From positions 2,728,001-2,792,000 of the forward strand of contig NW_024465751.1 in NCBI RefSeq assembly GCF_017591425.1: a DNA stretch of 64,000 nucleotides, written 5' to 3'. A program made the position numbers and the translations under genes. The DNA comes from Ochotona curzoniae. Taxonomy: Eukaryota; Chordata; Mammalia; Lagomorpha; Ochotonidae. Positions 47,936-62,900 of this stretch are shown here, in pieces; positions within the stretch are counted from its first letter, which is position 1; every line of letters starts with the position of its first letter. The notes under the pieces were generated by a model that was given only the letters and a program-made list of their open reading frames with translations, had not been told where the DNA came from and ran no database searches.

Positions 47936-50900
47936 CTGCAAAAGAACAACAAGGCATTATCAACAGGTGCATTTACAAGCTGTTCATTCCACATTGCTCA
48001 ATCAACGTGATGAAGTTACTAATCTGCTGTAAGGCTAAATGAGGAGAGAGCTACGTGAGTCAAGCTCAGATAAAATTTTTGTCATGGGATTATAATCTAT
48101 TCATTATTGTGAACTTTTTATAGTTTCAGTAGTAAAAATAAAATCTTTTATATTTGTATATTACCCTGATGATCGTATGGTATTTCACTGAACAGCTAAA
48201 CCTTCATTAAGTTAAAGATTACTTATTTATTAATTTGAAAGGCAAAGCATAGGAACCTGAAGGGCAGGTGCATGCATACACACACACTCTGAGTGGGACA
48301 GAGAGAAAGAGCGCGATGGACAGCGCACCAGAGATCTTCCATCAGCTGACTCACTCCAAACAGCTGCAAAAGCTGGGGATGGGTCAGTGGAAGTGAGCGG
48401 CCAAGTACATCATCCTGGGCTTCCACATGGGTAACGGGGCCTCAACACTTGGGCCACCATCCACAGCCTTCCTAGGTTCCTTAACTAGGTGGACCGGAGT
48501 GGGAGAGCTGTGGCATGAATCAGCATTGTGACATGGGATGCATGCAATGTAAATAGTGGCTCAGGTCCCTATCATAGTGTCCCAATTCACTGGAAAAATG
48601 AGGGTTTTAATTATTACAAATAATGCTACTAAGCATATTCTTTAAAAAAAAATTCTGAGCCCAGTGAGGTGGCTTAGTGGCTAAGTCCTCGCCTTGGATG
48701 TGCCGGTACCTCATATGGAAGCTGGTTCTAATCCCAGCAGCCCCACTTCTCATCCAGCTCCCTGTCTGTGGCCTGGGAAAGCAGTCAAGATAGTCCAAAG
48801 CATTGGGACCCTGCACCCGTCTGGGAGACCCAGAAGAGCTTCTGGCTCCTGGCTTCGGATAGGTGCAGCTCCAGCCAAGGCAGTCACTTGGGAGTGAATC
48901 ATCAGACGGAAGATCCTCCTGTCTTTTCTTACATATATATGACTTTGCAATAAAAAAAAAAAATCCTGGGCCCGGCGAGGTGGCACAAGTGGTTAACGTC
49001 ATCGCCTTGCACGCCCGGGATCCCATATGGGCGCCAGTTCTATCCCGGCAGCCCTTCCAGCTCCCTGCCTGTGGCCTGGGAAAGCAGTCAAGGACAGCCC
49101 AATGCTTTGGGACCCTGCACCCGCGTGGGAGACCCGGAAGAGGCTCCTGGCTTCGGATCGGCATAGCATCGGCCGTTGCGCTCACTTGGGGAGTGAAACA
49201 TCAGACGGAAGATCTTCCTCTCTGTCTCTCCTCTCTGTATATCTGCCTTTCCAATAAAAAAAATAATAAAAATAAATCTTTATTAAAAAAAAAGGAACTA
49301 AAGGAACTAGAAGAGTCAGAGAAGAAAACTGGACAAGAAATGATGATAGATACCATTTAATAAACAGACTGCCAGAGTCATTTTATGACCTTATAATCAG
49401 CTTTAATGGAAAACAAAATACTTAGCCACGAATTCATCAGAGCTAAGAGAGTTGTTATTTCATTGTTGCCGTGTTACAAATTGCTTACCGTATGGTGAGC
49501 TCCAAAATTTGAGCAAGTCTATCATGAAGCAAATTTGCCTGTGAAGAAGGAAAAAGAAAAGAAAAAGAAAACATTTGTTTTTTCCCAAATATTCTTAACT
49601 ATATAACAAATGTAATTTAAATGACAAAGCATTTAACTGTTACCTAGTATGTTGGTGGTTCGGAATGCTATAATGCTTTGATTGGTATCATCTACTGTAA
49701 TTATTTAAGGAGTCTATTCTTTTCCTTTCTTTAAATTCTTTTTATTTGAATGGCACAATGACAGCATGTGCAACAAAGAGGGAGAGGGAGACTGCTGACT
49801 GATTTTCCATCTGTTGGTTCAATCTTGAAACGTCCACAGTAACTGAGGCTGGAGTTAGGATAGGGAAAAGTCGAGAGCTCAACTCCACCTGGGTCTCCCA
49901 AGCAGGTGGCAGCGATTCAAGTAGCTGAGCTCTACTCTGCTACTTCCCAGAGTGAGCAATGGCTGGAGAGCTTACTTGAACTCAGGTGCAGGTGTTCCCA
50001 CTGCCTCATCTTTACCTTTTGTAATCTCCCTGATAACAATAACAGATAAGCACATAAACTACCCACACCCAAGTCACTGACATTCAACCCCAAGCTCATC
50101 CTATTCGTTCACCTACTTTGGATTCACACTGTGCTGCTATTTCTTCAAAAGGTGCTTTCTGGAATTTCTCTATGACAAGACGTCTCTTTTCTTTTTCTTG
50201 TTCTTCCATCCCACTGGTATCTACAAAGATGTTTGTAGATTCATTAAAATGAATGCAATTTCATAAACCCTTCCAAAGACCCAAAGAGCTATGATTTATA
50301 AACCAACAACAACAAAAAAAAGGGAGGCGGGGGCAATTTACAAGACCACTTTCATGACAAAAATACAAAAGATATAGCATCACCAAAATGTTTTATTTGA
50401 GGCTAGTTATAAAAGTTTAAAACAAATGAGCAAAAGCATCTCAAGCAGTTTTGTGGAAGAGGAGGGAAGGCAGGAATCCCTACACCTACAAAACTGTATT
50501 ACACCTTTGGACACATGAGACACACAAAAAAATCAGCTCAACGGAATCTTGTTACAGGTGTGTAACTGAAATACAGGTCACTGGGAGTCATACTGTCTCC
50601 AATACTTTGCATTTATTGATGATAATACAAAATGAGATTTTTGTAAAATATTGAAATAATGTGTAGTCTTGCCAGAGTCTACAAGACAATAACAACTGTC
50701 TACCTTGCTGTTATTACTAATACCAGACACTGGTATTAGTGTCTGCTTATGAATTGCAGTAGCATAAGACAATGTTAAAAAATCTTTTAAAAATGGCTAA
50801 AATTGATACATTTAAATACAAAGCAATTATTATGATTATTTTGGTTATGCTGTTCTAACTTATTGTGGCATCTAGGAAAGTACCAAGCTAAGCAGAGGTG

Positions 50901-53900
50901 GGTCAAACATTAGGGAAGCTCAGCAGTGCACAATATCTCACCAATTGCTTTCTTCAACGCTTCAAAGGTGATCTCTTCAGTATTACTAACCTGGAGGAAA
51001 GTGATTTTAAGTAAATAAAGAGTAAAACATCCCATCAATTCATATAATATTTTTGCCTAGTTACAAGTCATCTATGACATGCTTGGAATTCTTTTCTTTG
51101 TGTTAGCTTGGCTTGTGATAATACTCCACAGTGTCAAATACTTCCCACTTCTTCATTGTTGTTAACACTGGTCTATTGCAGTGTAAATCTCCCTTCCAAA
51201 ATCTTACATATTAGAACTAGACTGGTAGAATCAGCATCCACCAGGCAACTCAAGTCTCCAGGAATGTGAATATGCAGCAGGATTGGGGTCCATTACCTGA
51301 TCCGTGCTTCCTCAGAAAAACACTTAGAGGTAATCAAGGCTTAATTAGCATATTTTAAGCCATGTAAAAATAACTAAATACTCCAGTCTATGGTTCTAGA
51401 AAACCATGGAAGTTTACAAATGAAAAACAATCTAGAACTTTAAATTTTCAAAGTGATTAAAAGAATCACTACTTTGGGAAACATACAATGAGTAGTTACC
51501 CAGAATCTTAAAACAGGCATATTTCTAAGCTGAACTCACTGAGTTTTCATCCACAGAAAAATGCTTTTATTTGGGTTCTTACATCACTCTCTTACTCTGA
51601 GATATAAAAAAGGTAAGATACTAACATCTTTAAGATAAAAAAATCAATAGTACTTTTCGTGACAACTGTACATTTCAAAAGGAATACTATATCTGAATGA
51701 AAAATTTTAAAAAGATATGTGAGTACTTGCCTTGAACTTTGGCCATCCCTAATTTTAGCTCATGAGCTTCTCTTGCTAAGTCTAAGGCAGCAAGATTAAT
51801 GAAAGCAAAAGACTTCATGCTTTGCACCTTAGCTTCTTTGTAATACAAAGTCTTTAGTTGAAAATGAAGCAGCAAGAGTTCCACTATCAGTTTTTCTACT
51901 GAGGGATCATATTTCTAGTTGAAGTCAGATTAAACTTGGGAATCTTCCGTTGCTTTGCTCTAGATATTTGGAGCAGACATACAAGATTAGGCTCTGGCTA
52001 CTTAAATGTTCCTAGAAATATTCTACTACTTCAGTGAAAAAAAAATTCATTTTGCTTTTACACTTGGCTAAGAGCTTTAGATTTTTCCCAAACAACTATA
52101 GGATAGAATGTAGCAGAAAGAGAATGGCATTCTTGACACATAAAGTTTTTTCTTTTACTTATTACCTACTTAAGGGTGGAAAAATAAAGAGCTAAGTATC
52201 TTACCCTATGAACTCTCTTCCCTGATTTGTTCTTGTCTTTCTTGATTCATCTAATTACAATATAGTTTCTTAGCATACAGAACCTCCCGGTCATTTCTCT
52301 AAGCCCCTGGAAGCCGTGGATGGAAGCCCCATCCATCCTGTGGATGAACTGTGCATTCCTGTTCTCCTGCCCCTCTTCTCCAACCTAGCTACTCCAGTGT
52401 ACATGATTCCAGGTCCCATCTCCAGTCTTTCCTCTCTTATTCAAATTTACAACACTTCCGAATTATCTTTTGTTTTCTTCTTCAAAAAAGTCTAATTCTA
52501 AGAGTTGCCCCGCCTGAACTTCAGGGCATCCTTACTTCTCAACAAATAGCATATAGAACATTCATTCCAGTGGTAAATTCTTCTAATAATCTGACCACAA
52601 TCTATCTCCTAACCTAATTTTTTATACACAGTATTTGAAAAATACCAACTTCTCGATTCCCGTATTAAATCATTTTTATTTTCACACAGTGTAGCTGCTA
52701 CAAGCCACCTATTTTATCTGATGCTCAACTTAACTGCAGCCTGTTCTAACTATACTAAAATGGGAACTAAATGGGGGTGTAAAGGAGCTTCAATTTTCCT
52801 TTTACTTTTTACAACTTCTCCCTTGCATATGACCTATGGCTCTAACCTAGATTGCATAATGCTTCTGGATTTGCATTTTCTTCCAGTAGAGCATTTTATG
52901 TCACTGCCAGCAGCGCAGGCTGTAATGGACACCAAGGGATGCTGGGATACACACAGGTTTCTATAACTGTATTTGGAGAAAGGCAAAAGTGCATGTGTAT
53001 AAAATAAAGGTCTGTTAACTGTGGCACAACAAAATCCTTGCTGTCAACTCCTGACTTCATTTTGTAAAAGAAATGTTTAATATTCACTCAAAACTCAATA
53101 TCCATGTAACATCTCACTAGCGTTTCCACAAAACCAATCTCTTTTAAAGAGAATAATCAAACAGTAATGTCAGGTTTCATTCACAGCCATCATTAAGCGT
53201 AAGAGACCAAGGAATCATGCCTATAGTCCTTTCCGGTGATCATGTTGACAAGCTACATTGTTCCTTATGGGTCTGCTTACTGACGTGTACATACTCACAC
53301 GTAAAAGTTAGATACGTATGTTTTTACATATGACTTTTTTAAAGAAGAAAAGTTCATCAAGTGAACTATGGTGGGCTTTTAAACTGTAAGTATTAGAATC
53401 AACTTTATATCTCCAGTGGATGAACTATTTCCAGAGCCTACAGTAACAACTAGCCTTGTAAAATTTGGAAGATTTTTATGCTCTTTACCCAAACAACCTT
53501 CAGTATCTGTGTGTTTTAAGTGTAAGCAGTGAAAGCACATATTACCGTGAGCAAACTATGATTATGTATAAAAAACTTCAAAAACCCAGATGACCACCAA
53601 AAGAGGAGTAGATAAAGAAACTATGGTACGTTGTCTTCTACTCCGTGGAACATTACTCAGCCATCAAAAAGAATGAAATCCTACCATTTGCAACCAAATG
53701 GTCCCATTACGCTTAGTGAACAAGTCAATCCCTAAAGGACAAATACCATATATTCTCTCTGATATAATGCAACCTTCATGCAAAATACGAGATCAATAGC
53801 TCTTTCAATACTGTTTGTACTACATCTCAGGGGTTTTGATATTTTTGTTTATATTTTCAGTCACTCAAAAAAAGTTTCTGTTTTCTTATCAATATCCTCA

Positions 53901-56900
53901 CTGACCCAGAGGTCACACAACAGAATTGTTTGCTTCAGGAAGGTCCTTGATTTTTTTCTTCATTTCTTCAACAACACTCTGGTGATTCAGTAGCATGCTA
54001 TTTAACTTCATGTTGTTGTACATTTTCTATATTTCCCTCTGTTGTTGATTTTGTTTTATTGCTTTTCATCTAAGGGTATATACAGTATCTATAGTAGAGA
54101 CCATCACATCCAGATGTCAAGACACAATGCAGTGTGCATCTCTACTTACACATCAAACATGTGCTCCCAATGAAACTGTTGAATGTATTCTTACAAATAG
54201 GATACTGGACTCTCTGCCACTGACCATGCCAACAATGTCAGAACACCTTTAAATAGCAAGATGATGGATTTCTGACTGATTGTGAAGGACTATACTATTG
54301 TGCTGACATGGAGAAAATCAGTGGGAAAGGGGGATGTGGAAAGGAGGAAAGGGAAATCCCGAAGCCTATGGAACTCCAACATGGAATAATAAAATAAGAT
54401 TAAATTTCAAAAGATTCAAATACTTTGAATTAAAGGAATAATTTTTACTGAGCAATTTTCTCATCTGGTTATACGCAAATAAACCTAATCACACTCTGCT
54501 ATGCTATTCTGTTAGACCATGAACTGGTAAATACTTTACAATCTTTTCTATGGGTGCAGTGAAGTCATTAATCCCCTCCCGCCCAGATGTAAGATTCCTA
54601 CTCTGGTTTCTGGTGTTTATCTACAATCCTGCCTAACATACAAAGCAGATTCCACAACAGCAAAGGTTGAAGCACAAGTACTTGCAAGTAACTGTGGCAC
54701 TAAACTAAATTTAGTTTCACAGATGTTCAAAAATATATTTGAGTTAGAAAAAATGAGAAGCATTAAGATCTTTAAAAAGTTAGTGAATCATTAATGTACT
54801 TTTAATGTAAAAATAATCAAACTGCATCATATGCCTTAATGCATGTTTTGTGCATAAAAACATGATTTTATCAAAATGCTCATTTTCTGAAACAGTTTCA
54901 AGTGTTTTCTCTGTATGTATTTTTTTGAGGGAAATAAAAATAACTAACAAAAGAATAACTGGAAGTCCCACTCAATACACCATATTGTATCCTTGACAAA
55001 ATTAAGCCTGTAAGATTAAGGTTTGGAAAAGTTTCTTCCCTCAGAGGTAACAGCTCGTAACTCATAGCGCATCACAGACAGAACAAGCAGCAAGTGCCTT
55101 AGCTATAAGTCCCTCCTAGAGTCAAAACAGCCCTCAACAAAGGCGAATCTGGGGCTCATCTTTCATAGCTTCAAATTAGTAAGCAATTTTAAACCAGTCT
55201 TGATGTTCAGGATCAGAATGAACTCTGGCTGGCCCTTCAGGTGCTCCTACTGAGAACTTCAGAAGCACGATCAATCCGGTGGGATTAAAGGGAAATTGTG
55301 CGGCACACAGAAGGAACAGGTTAGCTGTATGCCAGTCACTGAAGTGGCTAAATCCCAGAAGACAAATTAACTGTCAGGGACTGGAAGGTGATGAAAAGAA
55401 AGGTTGAGAAAGCATGAATTCACGTAATTCCCTCTTCCTTTTCTTACATGCATACTCTTCTATTTACATTGTACCAATGAAAAATAATAAAATACCTACG
55501 AATGAAAGCAATGGACCAAGCATGAGGAGGAGGCTGAGGGGACATCCTGTCATTTTGGCATTTTTACTTGACTATCAAAAAATCCTCGGGTGGTTGTGTG
55601 GAGCAAGTCCTTGGGAACGCTGGCTGCACTTTCTCCCTGTACCTCAGGAGCGTACACAGTGGTGCTCTATTCAAACATGGGAACATTCAACCTATAAAGT
55701 CCTCAAACAGTACACCGTTCACTGACAGCAGTTTATTGTAAGCTACAGTTAACTCATTCCATTTAGTATTGGCAATGATTAAAAACATCTCTCTTAGATG
55801 TGCACATATGAAATTTCCTAAGGATAGTGACCATCTGATTTCACAATAATTCATTTATCTCGGTAATTTATGTTCCATAAACTTAAAAAACAAATAGGAT
55901 CGAGAATGTGTACTAATTGGCTAGTATTCTGTAATACTTTTATCCACACAGTTAAAATTCTTACCCTTTTTTTAGTTTCTATTACTATTGCTCAATTATA
56001 ATGTAATATCTTAACAATATCATAACATAATGGTAATGTAACGCATCTTTATGGACATTTGAATGACTTCATTAAGATAAGGTAAGTAAGTTCAAGGCAA
56101 AATCAAATTAATTTCTATGAAGAATTCTGCTGATCTGGGAATGATTTGGAGTTGTGCCTTTTTCTGTTTTAAAGAATGAAGAACAGATGGTTCCTTTCCA
56201 TAACCTTCTCAAGAAAAGCAGTACTCAAGCACAAATGCTCCATGACTTACCACATCATCAGAAGGAACGCTGTTCGATAAAATATCCACCTGGATGGATA
56301 CAGTGTCAACAATACTTTTTCTTCTGGAAAGACGATCTTCATCTAAAGTAAAAATTGGTTTCCCCTCATTATTTGTTGGAAACATTAGATTGATTTTGAT
56401 TTATAATCTCTACATCTGGCTTCAAAAACTTCGAGAAATAAAGATTTGCCTTTTTTGGCCTCATTACATAAAGCAGTATTTCAGACTTATTTTCCAGTTT
56501 TACTTTGGATTCAAAAATGATTGCAAATACTAGTGTACATAAAAGATATGCATACATACATACATAAAGACAGGCATGTGCATCCTTATGGAACATAATG
56601 CACTCAGTGGGTCTATATATTGTGGAAATGATGAAATCAGAGCAACCTGCAGGTCTATCACTTCAAGTATTTATCATTATTTTCTAGTTAAGAACATTTA
56701 AGATCCCCTTTGTTTGCTATGTTGAAATATGTATTATTGTTAACATGGTTACTATGCTGTGAAAATGAACATCACAACTATTTCTCCTACATAAGCTTTA
56801 GAAACCACAAGTAAGCAAAACTGCATCATCACTCTGTGGCTGGCTTAATTCACTTACTATATTGTCCTGTAACTTAATCCATGTTACTGCAAATGACAGG

Positions 56901-59900
56901 ATTAGTTTAATTTTTAAGGCGGAATACCATCCTATGTATGCACATATGTATATGAACATATGCATACATAATCCATACATACACATATTGGCATTGAAAA
57001 ATCTGCTCATCCACTTTGAATATTTTGTTGCTTTTACAGAAACTACCAGCATGACAACATCAATCATCTCTCTTCACTTGCCTTTAGCTCTAATCAGGAT
57101 TACATTTTAAAGTTTGATTTATTTGAAAGGCAGAGTGACAGGAAGAGAGAGAAAGACACAGAAAGAGTGGGGAGGGAAGAGAAAGGCACTTTCCTAATGC
57201 CTTCACACTCAATGCAGGACCAGCAGAAGTTAGGACCCTGGAATTCCATCATTTCCCATTTGACTGCAGGGAAGCTATTAACTGAGCCATCATTGGCTCT
57301 GCTTCCCAGGTGCACCAATCAGAAACTAGATGGGAAGCTAGGGAGGACTTTGTCCCAGGCACTCTGCTGTGGGACCAGGGCATTCCAGGCACAGCTTCAA
57401 CTGTGTAACACAACACCTGTCCCAGGCTCAGCCTTCAAGGTCTCCTCAGAACTAAAAAAAATAAATGAAGCATGCCTCTCAGAGAAAACTCTGTGTTAGA
57501 TTCCACATTCACTCACAAAGGCTTACGGCTGCAGAGTTCAAGTGAAGACAAACCAAGGTAAGAAAAGAGAAGGATGGGCAGAAGAGAAACCAGAGTGACA
57601 ATCCAATGGGCACAGAGCACAGTGGACTATTTTTTTTCTTTAAAAAAAGGACTAGACATTTTAAAAGGAAAGAACATGCTAATCACTAGGAGATTCCTCC
57701 CACTCCTAAGATTTCATTTCTAACCTAAATTCTATCTGCTTATGGTAGCTGCAGAAAAAAGAGCTCATGGAAGACAACATCCTTGGTCCCACTGTCAAGT
57801 TCTTGCCGTGCTTTTCCTCCCAAGAATCAATTACTTCACATTTTAAAAAAGATTTACTGGAAAGGCAGATTTACAGAGAGAAGGAGAGAGAGAGATACAG
57901 GTCTTCCCTCCACTAACTAACTTCCCAGGTAGCTGGAATGGCTACAGATGAGCCTCTCTGGAGCCAGGAGTCAGAAACTTCTTCTGGGTCTTCCACGTGC
58001 GTGTAAGGTTCCAAGGACTTGGACCACCTTTGCCGCTTTCCCAGGCCGTAAGCTGGGGGGCTGGATGGAAAGTCCAGCAGCTGGGACACAAGCCACTGCC
58101 CATATGGGATGTTGGCATTTGAAGGTACAGGATGAGCCTGCTGAGCCACAGTGCTGACCCCACCTCATCCTTTTTGTTTTCCCATCCTCTCTGTTGCTCA
58201 CAATGCTAACAATCAGTTTTTCTGCTTGTTCTTTTCTGGGCACAAGGAAGTACCTTTGGAAGGCAAGACTTGGAGCCCTGCCTCACTTCCCTCAGTAGTA
58301 CTTTGCTGTTACTTGATGCATCTACACACAATTTATATAGCTGTACCACAAAGGCTAAAGAGCAAAGAAAACAGCCTGAATGGAAGTCTGGCAGAGAATT
58401 ACATTAACTAAATTCCAACATAACCTGAAGTAGTGAGATAAAGAAGGCAAAGAGTTTTAAGAATATTCAGGGCTACTAGACCACCTAGATTCAGTTTAAA
58501 AGCTAACTTCGGCAAGTGAAACCAGAGCATCACATACAACATAACTGATTCTTTAGCCTCTTTCTTCGTTTAAGCATGCAGACTAACTCCAAAGTATCAA
58601 AATCCTCACATACACAAATGCTTTATTCATACACATTGACTACTTTGCAGCTACCCAGTCAACCATAAACTGAAATATTCACAATGCTTCTAGTCAATGA
58701 TAGAGGATCATTACAAAAGAGAATACAATCTTTTTGTTCAGGAGTAGGAGGAACTGAGGAAAAGCAAAATATGTTAAAAACAACAATAAGCACACACACA
58801 CACACACATACACACAAACAACAAAACTGCCAGAACTTTAGTTTAAAATTAAGAAGTAAAGGGACGGAGTAAAAGCACATAGCAAAACAGTAAAAACAAA
58901 CTACAGCTATAAGGAAAGCAAAGCAAAATACAAACTACATTTGCAACTCTATGAAATACACAGGTACTAGCTGTGTTTGCTGCCTTCCTGGAAGACAGAA
59001 GGGATGGGGCAGGCCAAACTGGCAGCTGCATTTACCTTTCCACTTGTGCCTGGGTTTAAGAGGTTTTTTGCCTGAAGGAAAGAGAGCTAAATCCAAATTA
59101 CAAAAATGTAATACTTTTAGTCTTCTAAAAATTCCTTTAAATATAAAACTCTATCAATATTTCTATTGCATTTTATATCCTGAAGAAATTCTTGAGGAAC
59201 ATAACCTCTTTTACATCAAATTTAAAAGACAATGTGACAATCACTGCCCTAATCAGAGGTGCACATACCCATGTCCCTCGACTATGTAAAAAACATTAAA
59301 AATACAAACGTCTAAAAAAGAAAGAAGATGTGATAACATCTACAAAACATCCTAAGACTTCTGAATAACCCTCACTGTATCAGGATTTGTACTGTTAACA
59401 ATTATTTATAAAGGCTGTAGGGCATTTAAGGATTGAGCTGGAAAATTATCCAACTGAAATCAAATAGTTCTCACACATATTAGAAGTATCCTCAGAGGAA
59501 GAACTCACTTTCTAACTAACCATATCATGTAATCAACTGAAAATGAGCGTTTTAAACAGAAATTCTTTTTTTGTTTTTAAAATAGAAACTGAGAAAAAAA
59601 GCACCAAGAAGTTTTGCCTTCAAACACTATAGAATCATCTTAGACAATGGAGAAAAAAGAAGGAAATACAGTTTACAAAAGAAAAAATTTTTAGTTAACT
59701 TTACATGGCCAATACTTGTTTTCTTCAAAAACAAAGGTTGCTAAGTAATCATAAATTAAATGATTTCCATCGAATTCTATAGGTAAGTATAATATAAATG
59801 AGAAACACCTTGTAGTAGATTAAACATAATAATAAATAAAGTATAATAATGAAGATTTAAAATTTCATTTACTAATGGTTAAATCACACTTCTATCTTTA

Positions 59901-62900
59901 GAAATGTAGTAAATATTTTCAAGAATAAAACAAAAAAAATTCTTAAGCATTTGAAAAAGTGATACCATTTCCTCACTGTTAAACGGATAGTGAAAAGCTA
60001 CTGACATGCAGCCGACACGAGGAGTTCAGACGTCTTGCTCTTACCTGTTACCTGTGGTACATAAGGGACTGACAGCCTCTCCACACTGTACCCACTCCCT
60101 CCCAATGACTCTGCAATCTTGTTGGTCAGGAAATACAAATTTTTGTCATGCTTCTCCAAAGATTTTGGAAGCCTGTCAGGTTAATGAAAAGCAATCATTA
60201 AATACTACTTAAATTACTGAGTGAAAACAGGTCATTAAGCAAAACCCTGAATGCTGTAATCAGAATTTAACTAGTAATTGGTAACAGAGAAGTCAGCATG
60301 CTTTAGGCAGCTAACATGAGCTCCTAGAAGCCCCTGGCATGCAGTCCCACACACAACTAAGGCGCCCGAGGTCTTCTCCCCAGGATGATGCCATGGTGAA
60401 CTGACCCTTATAATCTGTTCACATGTGAACACAAAAGAAAACAAATACACAGCACACTGATGAACATCAAACACTACAATCAGTTAAGTGACAGGAAACA
60501 CTTCTCTAATCATACAAAGCTTTACTTTGCTTTCAAGATGCTACCATTATGTTAGGCCAATACTTTCATATTATATAGAACTTTTGGCATCAAATGTTTA
60601 AATAAAAATATGGAAGCTTATTATTCATACAGTTCTTTGCTTCTGAGAGCAATAAGAACTGAAGTGTAAAAATAATTTTCCTTAATATATTCTTTCTCTC
60701 ACAATTTAAAAAAGTACTGCTATTTATCACTGAAATGTTTCAACAGGACATTATATTCTTTCAAACAAGGGTTTATAAGAAACATTTTTTAAAAGTTAGA
60801 GTTAACGGATAATTCCTAACATTAAAAAATTAATAGGGTATAGCTTGCTTTTTTTTTTAAGACCAACCATGTGTTCATGATTTAGTATTTATGAGGTACA
60901 AGAACTTCTACAGCAACAGGGGCAGATGGCTGAATTAAATAATGGAAACAAAGTAATGATCAATATAAGACAAGAGAAAGCTGTTAGAACAATAATTTAC
61001 TTCTTTATAATCATTACTGATTGGTTTTTGAAGTCATCACATCCTTAAAAATATAAAGACTTAACATACATGCACTTATCTCTGAAAATATGCTCTGGTA
61101 GAAAATAAGGGGCTTCCATCGTTCGAGTTTCAATAACCTGAAAAACAGCCAGAAACAAAACAAAAATCAAAACCCTGCCTTTCAACACCTCGCTGCAACA
61201 AACTGGAAACAATTTAAAAGAAAAAGACACAAAATCTTTCAACATGTCTTTCAACATTTTGAGATTTAAGCTAGGTCTTGAGCCCTGATGCAGTGTTCAT
61301 TTTTATTTCCAGGTACTATTTAAAATCCCATCACATACACATTTTTTTTCCAAAGCACTACTTTGGAAATCCCTTAAAAAGTCAGCACCTTGCACTTCCT
61401 ACACTCTTCTTGTAGCCTGCACATGAGGACTCAGTGTGTGTGATCTAGCTACTGCATGGCTCTGTGAGCAGTGTTAGCAGGGTAGCTTGTTGTCACAGGA
61501 GGCTACCAACATGTACTTGAATGAATATGCTTTATCAGAATACACTAAAAACAAGACTGAGATGTACTTTCATGTTGTGGGCCAAGGAGTTAATTAGCAC
61601 TCCTTAGGCTGAGCAGTAACAGGAAATGGGCTTGTGGCTAAAAGCACCCAGACTATTTGGACTCCATGGTATCCAATTGTTTGGTTAAAGGACTTGGGGG
61701 AAAGAATATATAAGGAGATGTGAAGTAGCAATAAAGGGAGACTTCGGAGAGACTTCTACCATCACTGGTCTTCTGTTGGTGCTTCATCCCCAGACCCTCT
61801 CCTTGTCTACCTTACTGGCTCCACTGGCCCAAGCACTTTGTTTCATAAAAACTAGGTTCTCAGTGACAGCTATGTTTAGAAGTCAACTTGTTCTTTCAAC
61901 TGAATTAAGGGTTTTATTAACTCCACACTCTAACCAACTGAGCTAACTGGCCACCTTGAATTAAGAGCTTTAAAGTGTGTATTAATTACACAAGTTCATA
62001 TCTAAAAGCTGTTGCTGGAAGAAAAGATCCTTAGTTGAAAGACACAAGACAAAATGTAAAATGCATGTTTTGAAATATGCCCCAAGTAATATAATAATGT
62101 AAAATAACTATAAAACAGCACAGTCTAATGACTCAGAAATTTTAGAGATATAATCACGTAAGACATTTATGTAATGTCTTCTACTCAGCTACTACAGTTA
62201 CAAACATGCTAATGTGGAGTTGAGGGTACAAGGCTGGGTGGCAGGGATTTACTCTTAACAGCAGTAGTGTTAAAAGGCTATTAGGGATAAATAGTAAATT
62301 AGTGTGTAGAGTTGAGACTAGATAAACATATAATAGCAGTAGGAAAGTGCTAAGTGGGGATAAGGGAGTTTCTTAGCTGTTAGCATAAACGCTGTATTTG
62401 GCTTCTGCAATCGTTGCTTGGCTTTGCTGCATAAAGAACAAGACTGATGCCATGATGGGCCTAAGGTCAGGGAGCAGGCCTAAGTCTCACTTCCCTTGGA
62501 AGTTCCACTTTCCCCAAAGTGATGGAGTGGACAGGGGTAACGACCTTGGAGATGTGTCAATCAGAGGCATACACACATCCGCAAGTGGAATGTGGCCTGC
62601 ACTGTGTGGGTTGCATGGGAATGTGGCCTACACCGGTACGAGCTACACGTGACCAAGGGAAGGACTGCTTGCTGGAGACGTGTTGTACCAGACTAGGAGG
62701 GAATAATAAGTCTGCAAGAGATAAGTGGAGTCCTTGTCAAGACTCCACTGCGATGGATGAGACATGGACCCTAGCTCAAGCTAGCAACGAAGTTTCTTGG
62801 CTTTTGCATTGTTGCTTGTGGAACTGTCTGTCCTGCTCTGAGGATCTTTCGGACCTAACACTAACAAAACAAACAGCAAAGGAAATGTAGGCTGCAAATA

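Noticed and set aside
61910..61956. Functional tRNA-Ile gene
   Set aside because: The T-arm with box B and the 3' half are missing.
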